Positions 1 through 9,626 are shown, counted from the stretch's first letter. The stretch: DNA of 47,574 bases from an uncultured Pseudanabaenaceae cyanobacterium (GCA_937949725.1 CALECT010000024.1:1-47574), one strand, 5' to 3'. A program made the numbers and translations. Notes: generated by a model from the letters alone, not told the origin.

Positions 1-2166
1 GTGGGAAAGACTGACTATGACCTGCCCTGGAAAAAGGAGGAGAGTGACTTTTTTGTCTCTTGTGACCAACGCATTATGAATTCGGGACAGGCAGAACTCG
101 GTATTGTCGAGCCTCTGCTCACGGTCACAGGTCAAGAAACCTGGCTAGAAACCAATAAGGCGCCTCTCTATGATTCTAACCACCAAGTCATTGGCATTTT
201 AGGGACGTTCCAAGACATCACCTCCCTCAAGGAAGCTGAGGCAACCTTGCAGCGATTGAATGAAGAACTGGAACTGCGCGTGGCCAGTCGCACCCGAGAA
301 CTTCAGGAATCTCAGCAGTTTCTTCAGCTGATTATGGATACGATTCCCCTGGCGATTTTTTGGAAAGACCGAGATTCGGTTTACTTAGGCTGTAATCGTG
401 AGGCTCTGTACACCACAGGTTGCTCCCAACTGGATGACATCGTGGGAAAAACTGACTATGACTTGCCTTGGGGGCAGGAGGTGGCGGAGAAAATTCGCCA
501 AGGCGATCGTGAAGTGATGGATCGTAACGCTCCAGCGCTGCGGGTCGAAGAGTCTTTATCCCAGGCGGATGGTAATCAGGCCTGGCTCGAAACGAGTAAA
601 GTGCCCATTCACAATATGGATGGCAATGTCATGGGGATCTTAGCCACCTTCCAGGACATTACGCCGCGCAAGCAAGCCGAGGCCTCCCTACAACAGCTCA
701 ATGGAGAACTGCGAGAGGCGAAGGAAGTTGCTGACGCAGCAAGCCTCGCAAAAAGTGAATTTCTGGCCAGTATGAGCCATGAGTTGCGAACGCCTCTCAA
801 CGGCATTTTGGGCTATGCCCAGATTCTCAATCGTTCGGAAACCTTGACAACCAAGGAGCAGCACGGAGTGAGGGTGATTCAGGAATCGGGCGAGCACCTA
901 TTAACCCTCATCAATGAAGTCTTGGACTTGGCCAAAATCGAGGCGGGTAAGCTCACGCTCAAACCCACAGCCACCGATCTAATCCCGCTGTTGCAGGGCG
1001 TCATTGAAATCTGTCGTCTCCAGGCTGAAGAGAAAGACGTTATCTTCCAAGCTCGGCTCGATGAGACTTTACCCCAACAGGTGTTCGTGGATGAAAAGTG
1101 CCTGCGTCAAGTCTTGCTGAACTTATTGAGTAATGCCGTTAAGTTTACCCATGAAGGCTGCATTGAGTTTCGTGTGGAATGTACCTCGCTCACGGTCCCT
1201 GGCCTGAGGCAGCATCCCAATGATGTAGAGCAGGCCTGCTGTCACATCGACTTCTCGGTTTGGGATTCGGGAGTGGGCATTGCTGAACATGATCTTGGCA
1301 AGCTATTTCAAGCGTTTGAACAGGTAGGAGATGAGCGACAACATGCCCAGGGCACAGGGCTCGGTCTGGCGATTAGCCAGCAGATTGTTCAGTTGATGGG
1401 AGGCGAGATTCAAGTGGTCAGCCAACCCGGTGAGGGCAGTGAATTCTTCTTTGCGGTCTCCTTACCCCTGGTTAATGGAGAAGCAGAAGCGCCTGTGGAT
1501 AGTGGGCGAGTAGTGGCCTATAAGGGCGATCGCCGTCATGTGCTGGTAGTAGATGACAATGTCAAAAACTGCGAATTGCTCCAAGCCTGTCTAGAGCCTC
1601 TAGGTTTCACCATCAGTACAGCCTGTGATGGTATTGCTGCCCTGGAGGCGATCAACCGAGACCCGCCTGACCTAGCCATTATCGATCTCATCATGCCTCG
1701 CTTAGATGGTCATGGTTTGCTCCTAAAGTTGCGAGAGGATATCCGCTTTGCCAAGTTGCCGGTCATTATCTCCTCTGCCTCGGTGGGTCCTAAGGAACAG
1801 GCTCGTTGCTTGGCGCTGGGGGCGAATGAGTTCTTGCCTAAGCCTGTAAATTTGGACTTATTGCTAGGCATGTTGCGTCAACATCTAAGTCTGCGCTGGC
1901 AGTTAGAGCTAGAGCAGGTCGATGGAGCTTCGCCTCCTGCCCTTGAACAAGAGCCGGTGTTCTCTATTCCGCCGCCGGAGATCTTAAATCATGTCTTCGA
2001 GTTGCTCTCCCAGGGACGCCTCCAGAAGATTTATCAATATCTTGACCAGCAAGAGGCGAAAGAACCGCAACATAGCTCGTTTTTTGACGAAATTCGTAGT
2101 CTAGCAAAGCAGTTTGATCTAGATCGTCTGGAATCTCTACTTATTGGGCATTTGACCAGCAGCTAA
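1..2166 (+). CDS. Hybrid sensor histidine kinase/response regulator (5' truncated)
   Basis: The protein senses a signal through PAS domains, autophosphorylates on histidine and passes the phosphate to its own receiver. The open frame runs off the left edge, and its first codons lie inside a PAS domain, so the GTG at base 1 is not the real start. Visible order: end of one PAS (about residues 1-75), a short coiled coil, a second PAS (about 105-225), H-box SHELRTPLNGI near residue 258, N-box around LLNLLSNAVKF, G1 DSGVGI, G2 GTGLGLAI, then a C-terminal receiver (about 515-635) with acidic DD, phospho-acceptor Asp in IIDLIMP and the conserved Lys. The motif GKTDYDLPW occurs in both PAS copies, so they are tandem duplicates. 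All catalytic motifs are intact. The next gene follows closely on the same strand, which suggests co-transcription and a shared pathway. Cytosolic as far as visible; any membrane sensor part would be upstream of the window. Confidence 0.93.
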   Translation: MGKTDYDLPWKKEESDFFVSCDQRIMNSGQAELGIVEPLLTVTGQETWLETNKAPLYDSNHQVIGILGTFQDITSLKEAEATLQRLNEELELRVASRTRELQESQQFLQLIMDTIPLAIFWKDRDSVYLGCNREALYTTGCSQLDDIVGKTDYDLPWGQEVAEKIRQGDREVMDRNAPALRVEESLSQADGNQAWLETSKVPIHNMDGNVMGILATFQDITPRKQAEASLQQLNGELREAKEVADAASLAKSEFLASMSHELRTPLNGILGYAQILNRSETLTTKEQHGVRVIQESGEHLLTLINEVLDLAKIEAGKLTLKPTATDLIPLLQGVIEICRLQAEEKDVIFQARLDETLPQQVFVDEKCLRQVLLNLLSNAVKFTHEGCIEFRVECTSLTVPGLRQHPNDVEQACCHIDFSVWDSGVGIAEHDLGKLFQAFEQVGDERQHAQGTGLGLAISQQIVQLMGGEIQVVSQPGEGSEFFFAVSLPLVNGEAEAPVDSGRVVAYKGDRRHVLVVDDNVKNCELLQACLEPLGFTISTACDGIAALEAINRDPPDLAIIDLIMPRLDGHGLLLKLREDIRFAKLPVIISSASVGPKEQARCLALGANEFLPKPVNLDLLLGMLRQHLSLRWQLELEQVDGASPPALEQEPVFSIPPPEILNHVFELLSQGRLQKIYQYLDQQEAKEPQHSSFFDEIRSLAKQFDLDRLESLLIGHLTSS

Positions 2167-2248
2167 TGTCTGGGCAGATTGCCACAAGATGCTGCTTGGT
2201 TCTTCTGAATTTAATCTTTTCTTCTCCTCCCATTTCCACCCATTTGCC

Positions 2249-4465
2249 ATGACCGCTTCTTCTTCCAACGAGCTTCCGACCTTCGACGGTTCATCTTCCC
2301 AGCAATCGCCGGAAGCAGGACTACAATCGAGCGCGGCCATGGCAGCTGCTGTACCAACCACTATTGCTACACCAGTAGCTGTAACGGAAGAACCTGGCTT
2401 GATCCTCATTGTGGATGACACGCCAGCAAATTTGGATGTGATTTCCCAAGCCTTGATCGATGCGGGATTTGAAACAGCGATCGCCACCAGCGGCGAGCGT
2501 GCCTTGAAGCAGGTTCAGCTAGCTCCCCCGGATCTAATCTTGCTAGATATCATGATGCCGGGCATTGATGGATTTGAAACCTGCAGACGCCTCAAGGCCC
2601 GGGAAGTCCTGAAAGATATTCCCATTATTTTCATGACTGCCCTGGACGATATCGATAGCAAGGTCCATGGATTGGAGTTGGGAGCAGTGGATTACATCAC
2701 CAAGCCTTTCCAGGAGCGAGAAGTTCTGGCGAGAGTGCGCGCCCAGATGAACCTTCGCCATGCCAATCAACAACTAGCAGCCAGTGAAGCAAGGTTGCAC
2801 AGCATCTTGAATTCTCTAAAAGATGTGGTTTGGTCAGCCCGGTTACATCCACTAGAATTCCTCTATTTCAACCCGGTGATGGAATTCCTCTACGGTGTTC
2901 CCGCAAGTTGCTTCCTGGAAGATGCCCAGCAGTGGTTGCAAATGATTCACCCCGAGGATCGAGTCCAGGTGGCTACGTTGCTGGAAGGCAATCAGCCTCC
3001 CGAGTTTCTAGATTGTGAGTATCGTATTATTCGCCCTGACGGAGATATTCGCTGGCTGCAATGTCAAGCGCAAATCCGGAGTCATGGCTTGGAGAAACGC
3101 CTGCGAGTCGATGGCATTATCCATGATGTGACGGGGCGTAAGCAGGCAGAATCTGAACTCAAATATGCTGCCGAGCATGACAGTCTAACCCATCTAGCGA
3201 ATCGTGCCTACTTCATTGCTTGCCTCAACAAGTTGCTGGAACAACCTCGGCAGCGCAGGCAAGATAAATTTGCGATTCTGTTCATTGATTTAGATCGTTT
3301 CAAAGTCATTAACGATAGCCTAGGTCATCTTTGTGGAGATCAATTACTAATCCAAGTGAGCAAAATCCTCAAGCGCTCCGTCCGCCCTACGGACCTGATT
3401 GCTCGGTTAGGAGGCGATGAGTTCACGATCTTGCTACACAACGTTTGTGAGATTGAGGAAATCGTGACGGTGAGCGATCGCATCCAAAGCGAACTCACCC
3501 ACCCCATTGCCTTAGCAGAAAAATCGGTCACTGTCTCTGCCAGCATTGGTATTGTTCAAGATGAAGCTAAATACAATGCGGCAGATGAACTGCTACGGGA
3601 CGCAGATTTGGCAATGTATCAGGCCAAAAGTCTGGGAAAGGCTTGCCATCAGCTCTTTAGTGAAGAGATGTATGAGAAAGCCATGGAGAAGATTACCTTC
3701 GAAAATCAACTTCGGGCTGCCATTGAAAAGCTTGAATTCTGTCTTTATTATCAACCCATTTTGGATTTGACATCCAAGACGCTGAAAGGGTTTGAAGCTT
3801 TAGTCCGCTGGCAGCATCCAGAACGGGGCTTTGTTTCGCCCGGAGATTTTATTCCCTTAGCCGAAGAGACTGGGCTGATTATTCCCCTCGGCGACTACAT
3901 CATAGAGGAAGCCTGCCGCCAAATGAGCCTGTGGATTGCACAATTTCCCCAGATGCAGGACCTCAGCGTGAGCGTCAATTTATCAGAACGACAAATTCAA
4001 AGCCGAGGATTCATTGAGCGACTCACCCTGGCAGTGGAACGGTCGAGACTCCAGCCCAAACATCTCAAGCTGGAAATCACCGAGAGTCTCCTGATGGAGA
4101 ATAGTGAATTGACTCTCTCGTTGTTTGAGCAACTTCAGGCCCAGGGATTTCGGTTGAGTTTGGATGACTTTGGGACGGGCTATTCTTCGCTGAGTTACCT
4201 CCACCGGTTCCCAATTAATACGCTGAAGATTGATCGCTCTTTCATTAGCGTCATGGCTCCGGGGGATAGCAGTTTTGAGATTGTTCGCACCATTACCGCC
4301 CTGGCTCGCACACTCAAAATGGATGTGGTGGCGGAGGGAGTGGAAACCGAGGAACAAGCGGAGTATTTGCGATCGCTGTCCTGCGAGATGGTTCAGGGAT
4401 ATTTGTTCTCTCACCCCTTGAGCGATGAGCATGCCACGCAATACCTCAGCAATTGTTTTGGCTAG
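2249..4465 (+). CDS. Receiver-PAS-GGDEF-EAL protein (cyclic-di-GMP turnover)
   Basis: This is a response regulator with output domains that make and/or degrade cyclic di-GMP. The receiver (about residues 45-160) has the phospho-acceptor Asp in LLDIMMPGIDG and the Lys in ITKPF. A PAS domain follows (about 180-305). GGDEF (about 315-475) carries an intact RLGGDEF active-site motif. EAL (about 495-735) has EALVRWQHP, NLSERQIQ, EITESLL, DDFGTGYSS and VAEGVETEEQ, so the phosphodiesterase should be active. I chose the ATG at 2249 because the 20 residues added by the in-frame ATG at 2189 do not look like part of a receiver; neither start has a convincing ribosome site, so 2189 remains possible. It follows the hybrid kinase gene closely and is a plausible partner of that kinase. 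Confidence 0.92.
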   Translation: MTASSSNELPTFDGSSSQQSPEAGLQSSAAMAAAVPTTIATPVAVTEEPGLILIVDDTPANLDVISQALIDAGFETAIATSGERALKQVQLAPPDLILLDIMMPGIDGFETCRRLKAREVLKDIPIIFMTALDDIDSKVHGLELGAVDYITKPFQEREVLARVRAQMNLRHANQQLAASEARLHSILNSLKDVVWSARLHPLEFLYFNPVMEFLYGVPASCFLEDAQQWLQMIHPEDRVQVATLLEGNQPPEFLDCEYRIIRPDGDIRWLQCQAQIRSHGLEKRLRVDGIIHDVTGRKQAESELKYAAEHDSLTHLANRAYFIACLNKLLEQPRQRRQDKFAILFIDLDRFKVINDSLGHLCGDQLLIQVSKILKRSVRPTDLIARLGGDEFTILLHNVCEIEEIVTVSDRIQSELTHPIALAEKSVTVSASIGIVQDEAKYNAADELLRDADLAMYQAKSLGKACHQLFSEEMYEKAMEKITFENQLRAAIEKLEFCLYYQPILDLTSKTLKGFEALVRWQHPERGFVSPGDFIPLAEETGLIIPLGDYIIEEACRQMSLWIAQFPQMQDLSVSVNLSERQIQSRGFIERLTLAVERSRLQPKHLKLEITESLLMENSELTLSLFEQLQAQGFRLSLDDFGTGYSSLSYLHRFPINTLKIDRSFISVMAPGDSSFEIVRTITALARTLKMDVVAEGVETEEQAEYLRSLSCEMVQGYLFSHPLSDEHATQYLSNCFG

Positions 4466-4553
4466 ACGCGCAGCAGCAGCGACGGCAGGATGAAAGGAGT
4501 ATGGGTCACGGAAATGCTGTGGTTACAAGGATTCCCGGCATTGGTCTATGCAA

Positions 4554-4642
4554 CAGGGGCGCACAGCCCTGTGACACCAAATCCGGTTCGGTGCCCCCCG
4601 ATTCCCGTCAGTTTATCTGTAGGGGCGAACCGCTGTTCGCCC
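4554..4642. repeat. Small palindromic (REP-like) repeats
   Basis: Two short inverted repeats lie between convergent genes. CAGGG/CCCTG at 4554-4571 forms a small stem. GGGCGAAC-cgct-GTTCGCCC at 4623-4642 is a perfect 8-bp stem with a 4-base loop, preceded by GTAGG. GGGCGAAC/GTTCGCCC hairpins are common interspersed repeats in cyanobacterial genomes (general knowledge). No T-run follows on either strand, so I do not call it a terminator. The rest of 4466-4723 shows no gene. Confidence 0.55.
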
Positions 4643-4723
4643 GCAGAGAGTTTAGGGGGATAACTATTAGGATTTGATATGAGATCAGAAGGGTAAGAGG
4701 ACAGCAATTCCGGATGCAGGCTA

Positions 4724-6706
4724 TTAGCTACGTCCCCATTTCCCACCCCGATTCGCAAAGGCCCAAGGCTCCGCCATGCGGTGCAAAATCGACTGCCACA
4801 GCGCATAGCCCTGGGGACTGAGGTGAATGCCATCGGTGGTGAGCTGGGCAATCATTTGGCCATTGGGCGCGGCAAATTGGGGATAGATATCGAGGAAGGC
4901 CACCTGCTCCGTCTGGGCAACACGGGCGAGGCGCTCATTGAGGTTACGAATCCGACCGGGAGGCAAACCAATCGAGGCAGGTAAAATCGACTGGACATGA
5001 ATCTGGGCCTGGGGATGCTGCTGGCGCAGACGACGCATGATCTGCTGGAGATTTTGGGCGACCTGATCGTCGGTGGCTCCGTTTTTCAAATCGTTGACCC
5101 CTGCCATCACATAAATATTGCTGGGGCTCGTCTCTTTCAGTGGGTCCAAGCGCTTCAGAATGCCCGCCGTGGTGTCGCCGGAAATGCCTTGGTTGAGCCA
5201 AAGCTGGGAGCTGGGCAGTTGCTGCATGGGCAACCAAAGGCTGAGAGAGTCACCCAGGACAACACTGAGACGATTGTTGCCTTGACCACCGCCCACAGCT
5301 CGGGCCTCAGCTGCGAGCAAGCGTTTCCATTGGCCGTAGCTAGGTTTGTGGCGCACGCCTTGCCAAATGGATTTGAAGCTGTCCATGGGAAGGCGACTAT
5401 AAAGGCGACCTTGCTTGAGAGCAGCGAGGCGTTGCTGATAAAGCTGGGGGCCGGAGCGAGGTCCAAGATTAGCTCCAACATTGCGATCAGACGGGGGAAG
5501 CTGAAAAGGAGACAGGCTAGGCTGAGTGGCAGCACGGCGAGCGCTGGGGGCAACGGCAATGGCCTGCTTGGTACTGGGCGCACCAGATGAAGGTTGCTGC
5601 GCAATCGCAATGGTGGGTTGGGGTGAAGCCGTCACAGTCCCTGGCGCAGCTTGGGCCCTAGCAACGGTCTCGGGCGCAAGTTGAATGACATTGCCCGAAT
5701 GAGAGTAAGTGCTGGGGCTAGCCCAGAGCGGAGAGTTCTTGGCGCTAGTGGCTTGGGCCTGGGAGACAGCGGCTTCTTCTTGGGCTAGCTCAGCTCGGAC
5801 TTTTTGGTCGAGGGCGATCGCAGCCTGGGCCGCACTCAACTTCTTAGGTTCTGAAGGAGCTACAGGTGCTGGGTCGATAGGAGCCGATGCTAACAAGGAA
5901 GTAGCCTGGGCCTTGGAATTTGCCCCTGGATTCGCTCCCTGATTCGCCCCTTGGAGAGATGATGCTTCAACTCCGGCATCCGTGACCCCCTGGGCAGCCC
6001 CCGCAGCCTGGGCCATTCCCAGGGCCAAAGCCGCCGGGCTAAGCGTGGCAGTCGCCGTCAGGGAGATATTTTGTGATTTAGCCTGGGGCTTGGCCGCAGC
6101 AGTCTGACCGGAAACGGGCGCACGGAGAACCGAAGGCTGGACGACAGTTTCCACAACGGAGGTTTTGGCCTTGACCGTCGCTTGACTCGAAGGGACTTGG
6201 GCAATCACGGGTTGGCCAACCTGGGGGGCTAGGGCCAGGGTCGTGGCATAGGTTTCGATGCTGGCCTGGTGCAGCTTCAGGGCAATGGGGCGAACGCTAG
6301 GGGGCAAAGCCGAGATGCTGCCTCCTCGACGAGTCAAGATGGGTCGCAGGCTGAGCTTGACTGGCTCAGGAAGAATATTAGGGATAGCTTCCGCAAGATT
6401 TATCCCCTGGGGGGCCGTTGTGGCAGGCGTCTGAAGCTCGCGAATCATCTCAGCAGATTTTGGAGCCGGGATAACTTGAATGGGTAATGCCAATTTGACA
6501 GGTGCAGTGGTCGCCGTTCGACTGAATTCGGCCTGATAGGTCTCTATGCTGGCCTGATGCAACTCCAGGGCAATGGGTTGAACGGCCTGATACTTAGCCT
6601 GGCTACTGAGGCCGGAGATGACGGGAAGCTCTGGCTGATTGGGGTTGGCTTGATCTGCCGCTGAGGCTTGGGCGAGGATAGCAGCTAGCAGTGACAGATC
6701 GCTCAT
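4724..6706 (-). CDS. SGNH/GDSL-type hydrolase with long low-complexity N-terminus
   Basis: The C-terminal ~185 residues form a GDSL/SGNH esterase or lipase-like domain. Block I is VLGDSLS (nucleophile Ser, near residue 482), block II GISGDT, block III MAGVNDL (Gly/Asn) and block V DGIHLS (Asp-x-x-His). All four catalytic blocks are present, so an active hydrolase on an acyl or acetyl ester is likely; the substrate cannot be read. The first ~400 residues are rich in Ala, Gln, Pro and Ser, with no folded domain I recognise. A 14-residue motif of the form PIAL-E/K-LHQASIETY appears twice, near residues 45 and 142, which points to an internal duplication. The N-terminus is mildly hydrophobic but lacks a classical n-region, so export is uncertain. 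The start at 6706 has only a weak ribosome site. It is convergent with the GGDEF-EAL gene and divergent from the next kinase. Confidence 0.85.
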   Translation of the reverse strand: MSDLSLLAAILAQASAADQANPNQPELPVISGLSSQAKYQAVQPIALELHQASIETYQAEFSRTATTAPVKLALPIQVIPAPKSAEMIRELQTPATTAPQGINLAEAIPNILPEPVKLSLRPILTRRGGSISALPPSVRPIALKLHQASIETYATTLALAPQVGQPVIAQVPSSQATVKAKTSVVETVVQPSVLRAPVSGQTAAAKPQAKSQNISLTATATLSPAALALGMAQAAGAAQGVTDAGVEASSLQGANQGANPGANSKAQATSLLASAPIDPAPVAPSEPKKLSAAQAAIALDQKVRAELAQEEAAVSQAQATSAKNSPLWASPSTYSHSGNVIQLAPETVARAQAAPGTVTASPQPTIAIAQQPSSGAPSTKQAIAVAPSARRAATQPSLSPFQLPPSDRNVGANLGPRSGPQLYQQRLAALKQGRLYSRLPMDSFKSIWQGVRHKPSYGQWKRLLAAEARAVGGGQGNNRLSVVLGDSLSLWLPMQQLPSSQLWLNQGISGDTTAGILKRLDPLKETSPSNIYVMAGVNDLKNGATDDQVAQNLQQIMRRLRQQHPQAQIHVQSILPASIGLPPGRIRNLNERLARVAQTEQVAFLDIYPQFAAPNGQMIAQLTTDGIHLSPQGYALWQSILHRMAEPWAFANRGGKWGRS

Positions 6707-7368
6707 AAAAGAGAGGAAGATTAATGTGCCTGGTTTACTTCTCCTCAGCGAGAGAGCTGGATCAGGATTAACGAGTTAATTTAATTACTCTTCCAAGTCA
6801 TATCTGTACGCACGATAGAGCCAGAGGCAGTTTGGGTAAGGGCTTGGGCAGAAGCTTGGCTTGGACAGGATATCGTGATTTATAAAGCTTGCAAGACAAC
6901 CCTTTTTCACAGCAAAATCCAAATCCAGATTTTCGTTAGAGGCATTTAAAAAACATCAAAAAGAAAAGGCGATCAAGATTGCTCTCAATCGCCTCAATTC
7001 CTGTCGTATCAATCGTTCCTGCCTTTAGTCTGCCCAGGACAGAGGGCAAGATTATGGTGGTTTCAAGATACTTTCGAAGGATATTGGCAGGGGTCTCACC
7101 CCCTAAAATTAATTTCTCAGCGCTGGTTATTCGAGCAGTCTTAACCGCTCCCCCGACAATCCCTTAATCAGCAAGTCGTGAATGCCACTGCTCAGGTCAA
7201 CAAGACCCTGACCCACATCACAACTTGGCCGTCGCGGACAATCAATGCTCAAAGCCCAGCAGCCCTAGGAAGAGCTCATCACCTTCTTTGAGAGCCCGTA
7301 GTAAAATCAAGGGGTCACAGCACTCCGGAATACACAACATCCTAATAGACCCAGCAACAAGAGGTCGA
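6707..7368. other. Intergenic region with possible minus-strand gene remnant
   Basis: This gap separates two divergent genes and must hold both promoters. On the minus strand a frame stays open from 7163 to a stop at 6936-6938 (75 codons) without a convincing start. It reads protein-like, with GGAVKTARITSAEKL and LGGETPANILRKYLE. A second minus frame just upstream also reads protein-like but stops. Together they may be a decayed gene. I recognise no family. Confidence 0.3.
6953..6994 (-). terminator. Orphan intrinsic terminator
   Basis: Read on the minus strand, AGGCGAT (6988-6994) pairs with ATCGCCT (6967-6973) and is followed by a T-rich run (TTTTCTTTTT, complement of about 6957-6967). This has the form of a rho-independent terminator. 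No intact minus-strand gene lies just upstream of it, so it probably ends the decayed reading frame described for this gap, or a small RNA. Confidence 0.5.
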
Positions 7369-8763
7369 ATGGAACAAAATGAGGCCTATCGTTCATTTGA
7401 CCTGGATCGGCTTATCTTTGCGGAGGAAGAAGAGCAGACAAGTCATGCTGGACTCCTATCCCCCTGGAAAGTTCTACTGGTCGATGATGATGCTGCCATT
7501 CATCAAGCTATTGGAGTCGCTCTGCAAAACTTTAGCTTCCAACATCGTCCCTTAGAATTCATTTCAGCCTACTCGGGTCCAGAAGCATTAGAACTGCTCT
7601 CTGCCAATCCAGACACCGCAATCATTCTCCTCGATGTGATTATGGAGACCCAAGATGCGGGACTCAGGGTTGTGCAGAAAATTCGATCCCAAGACAAACA
7701 TCGAGCCATCCGCATTGTCTTAATCACCGGGCAACCCGGTCAGGCCCCCGAGGAGTCCCTCATCCTCGACTACGACATCAACGACTACAAAACCAAGCTC
7801 CAGCTAACCCAACAGCAACTCTTTACCACGCTGGTTTCTAGCCTCCGCACTTATAACGACATTTTGGCCCTAGAGGGCAACCAAGAAGAATTGGCTCAAC
7901 TCAACTATCAGCTCGCGAGCCTCAATCAAACGCTGGAGAATCAAGTGCGCGATCGCACGCAACAGCTGGAGAAAAACAACCAACAGCTTCAACAAGAAGT
8001 GGCCGAACGCCAGCACGCCGAAGAAGCCCTACGGATTTACATTCATGCCCTGACCCACGACCTGCGTAATCCCGTAACGGGTATGAGTCAACTGTTACAA
8101 AGCTTACTGCAACCTGTAATGGGCGTCCCATCCGCTAGCTCAAATACCTCGGACACTGTAGCCATCCCTCGCTCCATCCTGGAACGCATGGCCCAAGGCT
8201 GCGATCGCCAACGCAAGATGATCGACCGCCTGCTGGAAGCCAACAGCATTGACATTTGGGGAGTTTCGCTCAAACGCCACCCCTTCCAGCTCAAAACCCT
8301 GCTCCAAGCCATAATCACCGAATGGCAAACTGAGCTCAACAAGAAACGAGTCACGGTCACCCTCAATGTCCAGCAGAACCTCCCGCCGGTTGACGGAGAT
8401 TACGCCCAACTCTGGCGCGTTTTCGAGAATCTGATCGAGAATGCCTTAAAGTACAATCCCCCTGGCATTCAACTCAATATCTCTGCCCAACCAGAGAAAA
8501 TAGATGCTCAGACAACTTACATCCATTGCTGCATTGCCGATACTGGCGTTGGGCTTTCCCAGCAGCAACAGGCCGAAATTTTCATGATTTACCAGAGAGG
8601 TCAAGTCCGCCATGCCCTACAGGGACTGGGGCTAGGCCTCTATATTTGTCGCAGCATTATTGAGGCCCATGGAGGGAATATTGAAGTCAGCGGAGCACCG
8701 CAACAAGGCACAGCCTTCTCGTTTTCCCTTCCTTCGATCTCAGCATCTCTCGAAGACAATTAG
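7369..8763 (+). CDS. Receiver (DUF3369-associated type)-histidine kinase
   Basis: Soluble two-component protein with an N-terminal receiver and a C-terminal kinase core. The receiver has VLLVDDD, phospho-acceptor Asp in ILLDVIMET and the segments TGQPGQAPE and YDINDYK, typical of receivers that precede DUF3369. A coiled coil (about residues 155-215) leads to the H-box THDLRNPV near residue 225, N-box ENLIENALKYN, G1 ADTGVGL and G2 LGLGLYICRSI. All kinase motifs are intact. I prefer the ATG at 7369, which has a purine-rich AAGAGG just upstream; an in-frame GTG/ATG-type extension back to 7225 adds 48 residues of Ser/Pro-rich sequence that looks non-coding. The next plus-strand gene, 9962-11194, has the same receiver-kinase order, but the two are separated by a reverse-strand gene. 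Confidence 0.9.
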   Translation: MEQNEAYRSFDLDRLIFAEEEEQTSHAGLLSPWKVLLVDDDAAIHQAIGVALQNFSFQHRPLEFISAYSGPEALELLSANPDTAIILLDVIMETQDAGLRVVQKIRSQDKHRAIRIVLITGQPGQAPEESLILDYDINDYKTKLQLTQQQLFTTLVSSLRTYNDILALEGNQEELAQLNYQLASLNQTLENQVRDRTQQLEKNNQQLQQEVAERQHAEEALRIYIHALTHDLRNPVTGMSQLLQSLLQPVMGVPSASSNTSDTVAIPRSILERMAQGCDRQRKMIDRLLEANSIDIWGVSLKRHPFQLKTLLQAIITEWQTELNKKRVTVTLNVQQNLPPVDGDYAQLWRVFENLIENALKYNPPGIQLNISAQPEKIDAQTTYIHCCIADTGVGLSQQQQAEIFMIYQRGQVRHALQGLGLGLYICRSIIEAHGGNIEVSGAPQQGTAFSFSLPSISASLEDN

Positions 8764-9221
8764 CAAACAAGCTTGGCTTCAAGATGTAGGGGATGGCCTT
8801 CAAACAGGCTCACATATAAGGTCAATAGTGATAGCAAGACTGACCAATAATTCCCCAAAGGCTTACTCCTGAGGCTCCAATAGTTTCAAGGTCACGTCGT
8901 AGCGATACTGCTACGCCAACCAAATCAGGGCATCTGTCAGATGCCTGCTGCTCTGACGGAATCTCGACAATACTCTGTAAAACTCCCTGACTATTCAGAG
9001 ACTATAGTGCATCTTTGAATTGAGTTGCCCATGGCTGCGGCCAATGCGTCAAGCCTTCTAAGATCGTCTGATCAAGCGAAGGATGACGTTCCTTTTTTTC
9101 TGCCTCAGAGGACTCAGAGTTCATCTAAGATAACTTTGAGTAGACAGCTTGAAGGGCGAGAGACGAAACAAAAGCTACTTCAACAAGCAAGCTTAGTCAG
9201 AGACATCCCATAGCTCACATA
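8764..9221. other. Intergenic region, no supported gene
   Basis: This lies between a plus-strand kinase and a minus-strand small kinase-like gene that end towards each other. It contains only a short open frame (9025-9213, plus) rich in Ser/Gln with no ribosome site, which I do not accept. No ATPase-domain remnant of the neighbouring minus-strand gene can be read here. No clear terminator was found. Confidence 0.5.
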
Positions 9222-9626
9222 TTACTTACGCCGTGAGACAAAGTTCTCAAAATTGACGGGCAGTAATTGCAAGTTCAAATCAAGCTCTTGCCATTGCACA
9301 GCAACTTCAAACTCATTCAAGAGACGTAGGATTCTCTCGCGAATCATCGAACAGTGCCTTGATAGCTGAGAAGCGTCAAGATTATCACCATGCATTTCTA
9401 ACATCCATGCTGAGCAAAGAATGACACTCAAAGAATCTCTGACTTTATGGGATAGCTCCATCATTGCATTCGAGGGAGCCAAGCAATTCTGACTTGCATG
9501 CTCTAGTTTTGCCAGAAAAGCATTGCTTGCTTGATGCAAAACAGCAACATGATTCAGTAAATCTGACACATCTTGCCTTTCAATCTCACCCACCACATTG
9601 ACTGCCTCAGTCCATAGCTGTGTCAT
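9222..9626 (-). CDS. Histidine-kinase dimerisation-domain-only protein
   Basis: A 134-residue protein matching only the helical dimerisation/histidine part of a sensor kinase. Residues 59-66 read SHKVRDSL, which aligns with the usual H-box SHELRTPL and puts a possible phospho-acceptor at His60. It ends at SRRK with no N-box, G1 or G2, so it cannot bind ATP itself. It aligns without gaps over about 95 residues to the N-terminal half of the protein at 12171-13100 (shared AWML..HG and W-R/Q-E pattern), which has an ATPase domain but lacks this His. The ATG at 9626 has GAGGA about eight bases upstream, so translation looks real. It could be a phosphotransfer protein, an adaptor or a truncated kinase. 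The domain resemblance is clear; the role is inferred. Confidence 0.7.
   Translation of the reverse strand: MTQLWTEAVNVVGEIERQDVSDLLNHVAVLHQASNAFLAKLEHASQNCLAPSNAMMELSHKVRDSLSVILCSAWMLEMHGDNLDASQLSRHCSMIRERILRLLNEFEVAVQWQELDLNLQLLPVNFENFVSRRK

Noticed and set aside
1..3. GTG at base 1 as the true start of the first gene
   Set aside because: It falls inside a PAS domain that is duplicated further downstream, so the gene continues upstream of the window.
4997..5590. 197-codon plus-strand frame opposite the GDSL hydrolase
   Set aside because: It is the antisense shadow of a gene with all GDSL catalytic blocks on the minus strand.
9130..9190. Possible repeat shared with 13395-13445 (AGACAGCT-GAA and GCAAGCAAGCTAG-like pieces)
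   Set aside because: Only short scattered matches; too weak to call a repeat family by eye.
9025..9213. Plus-strand 62-codon frame in the gap after the receiver-kinase gene
   Set aside because: Low-complexity composition, no ribosome site and no family resemblance.
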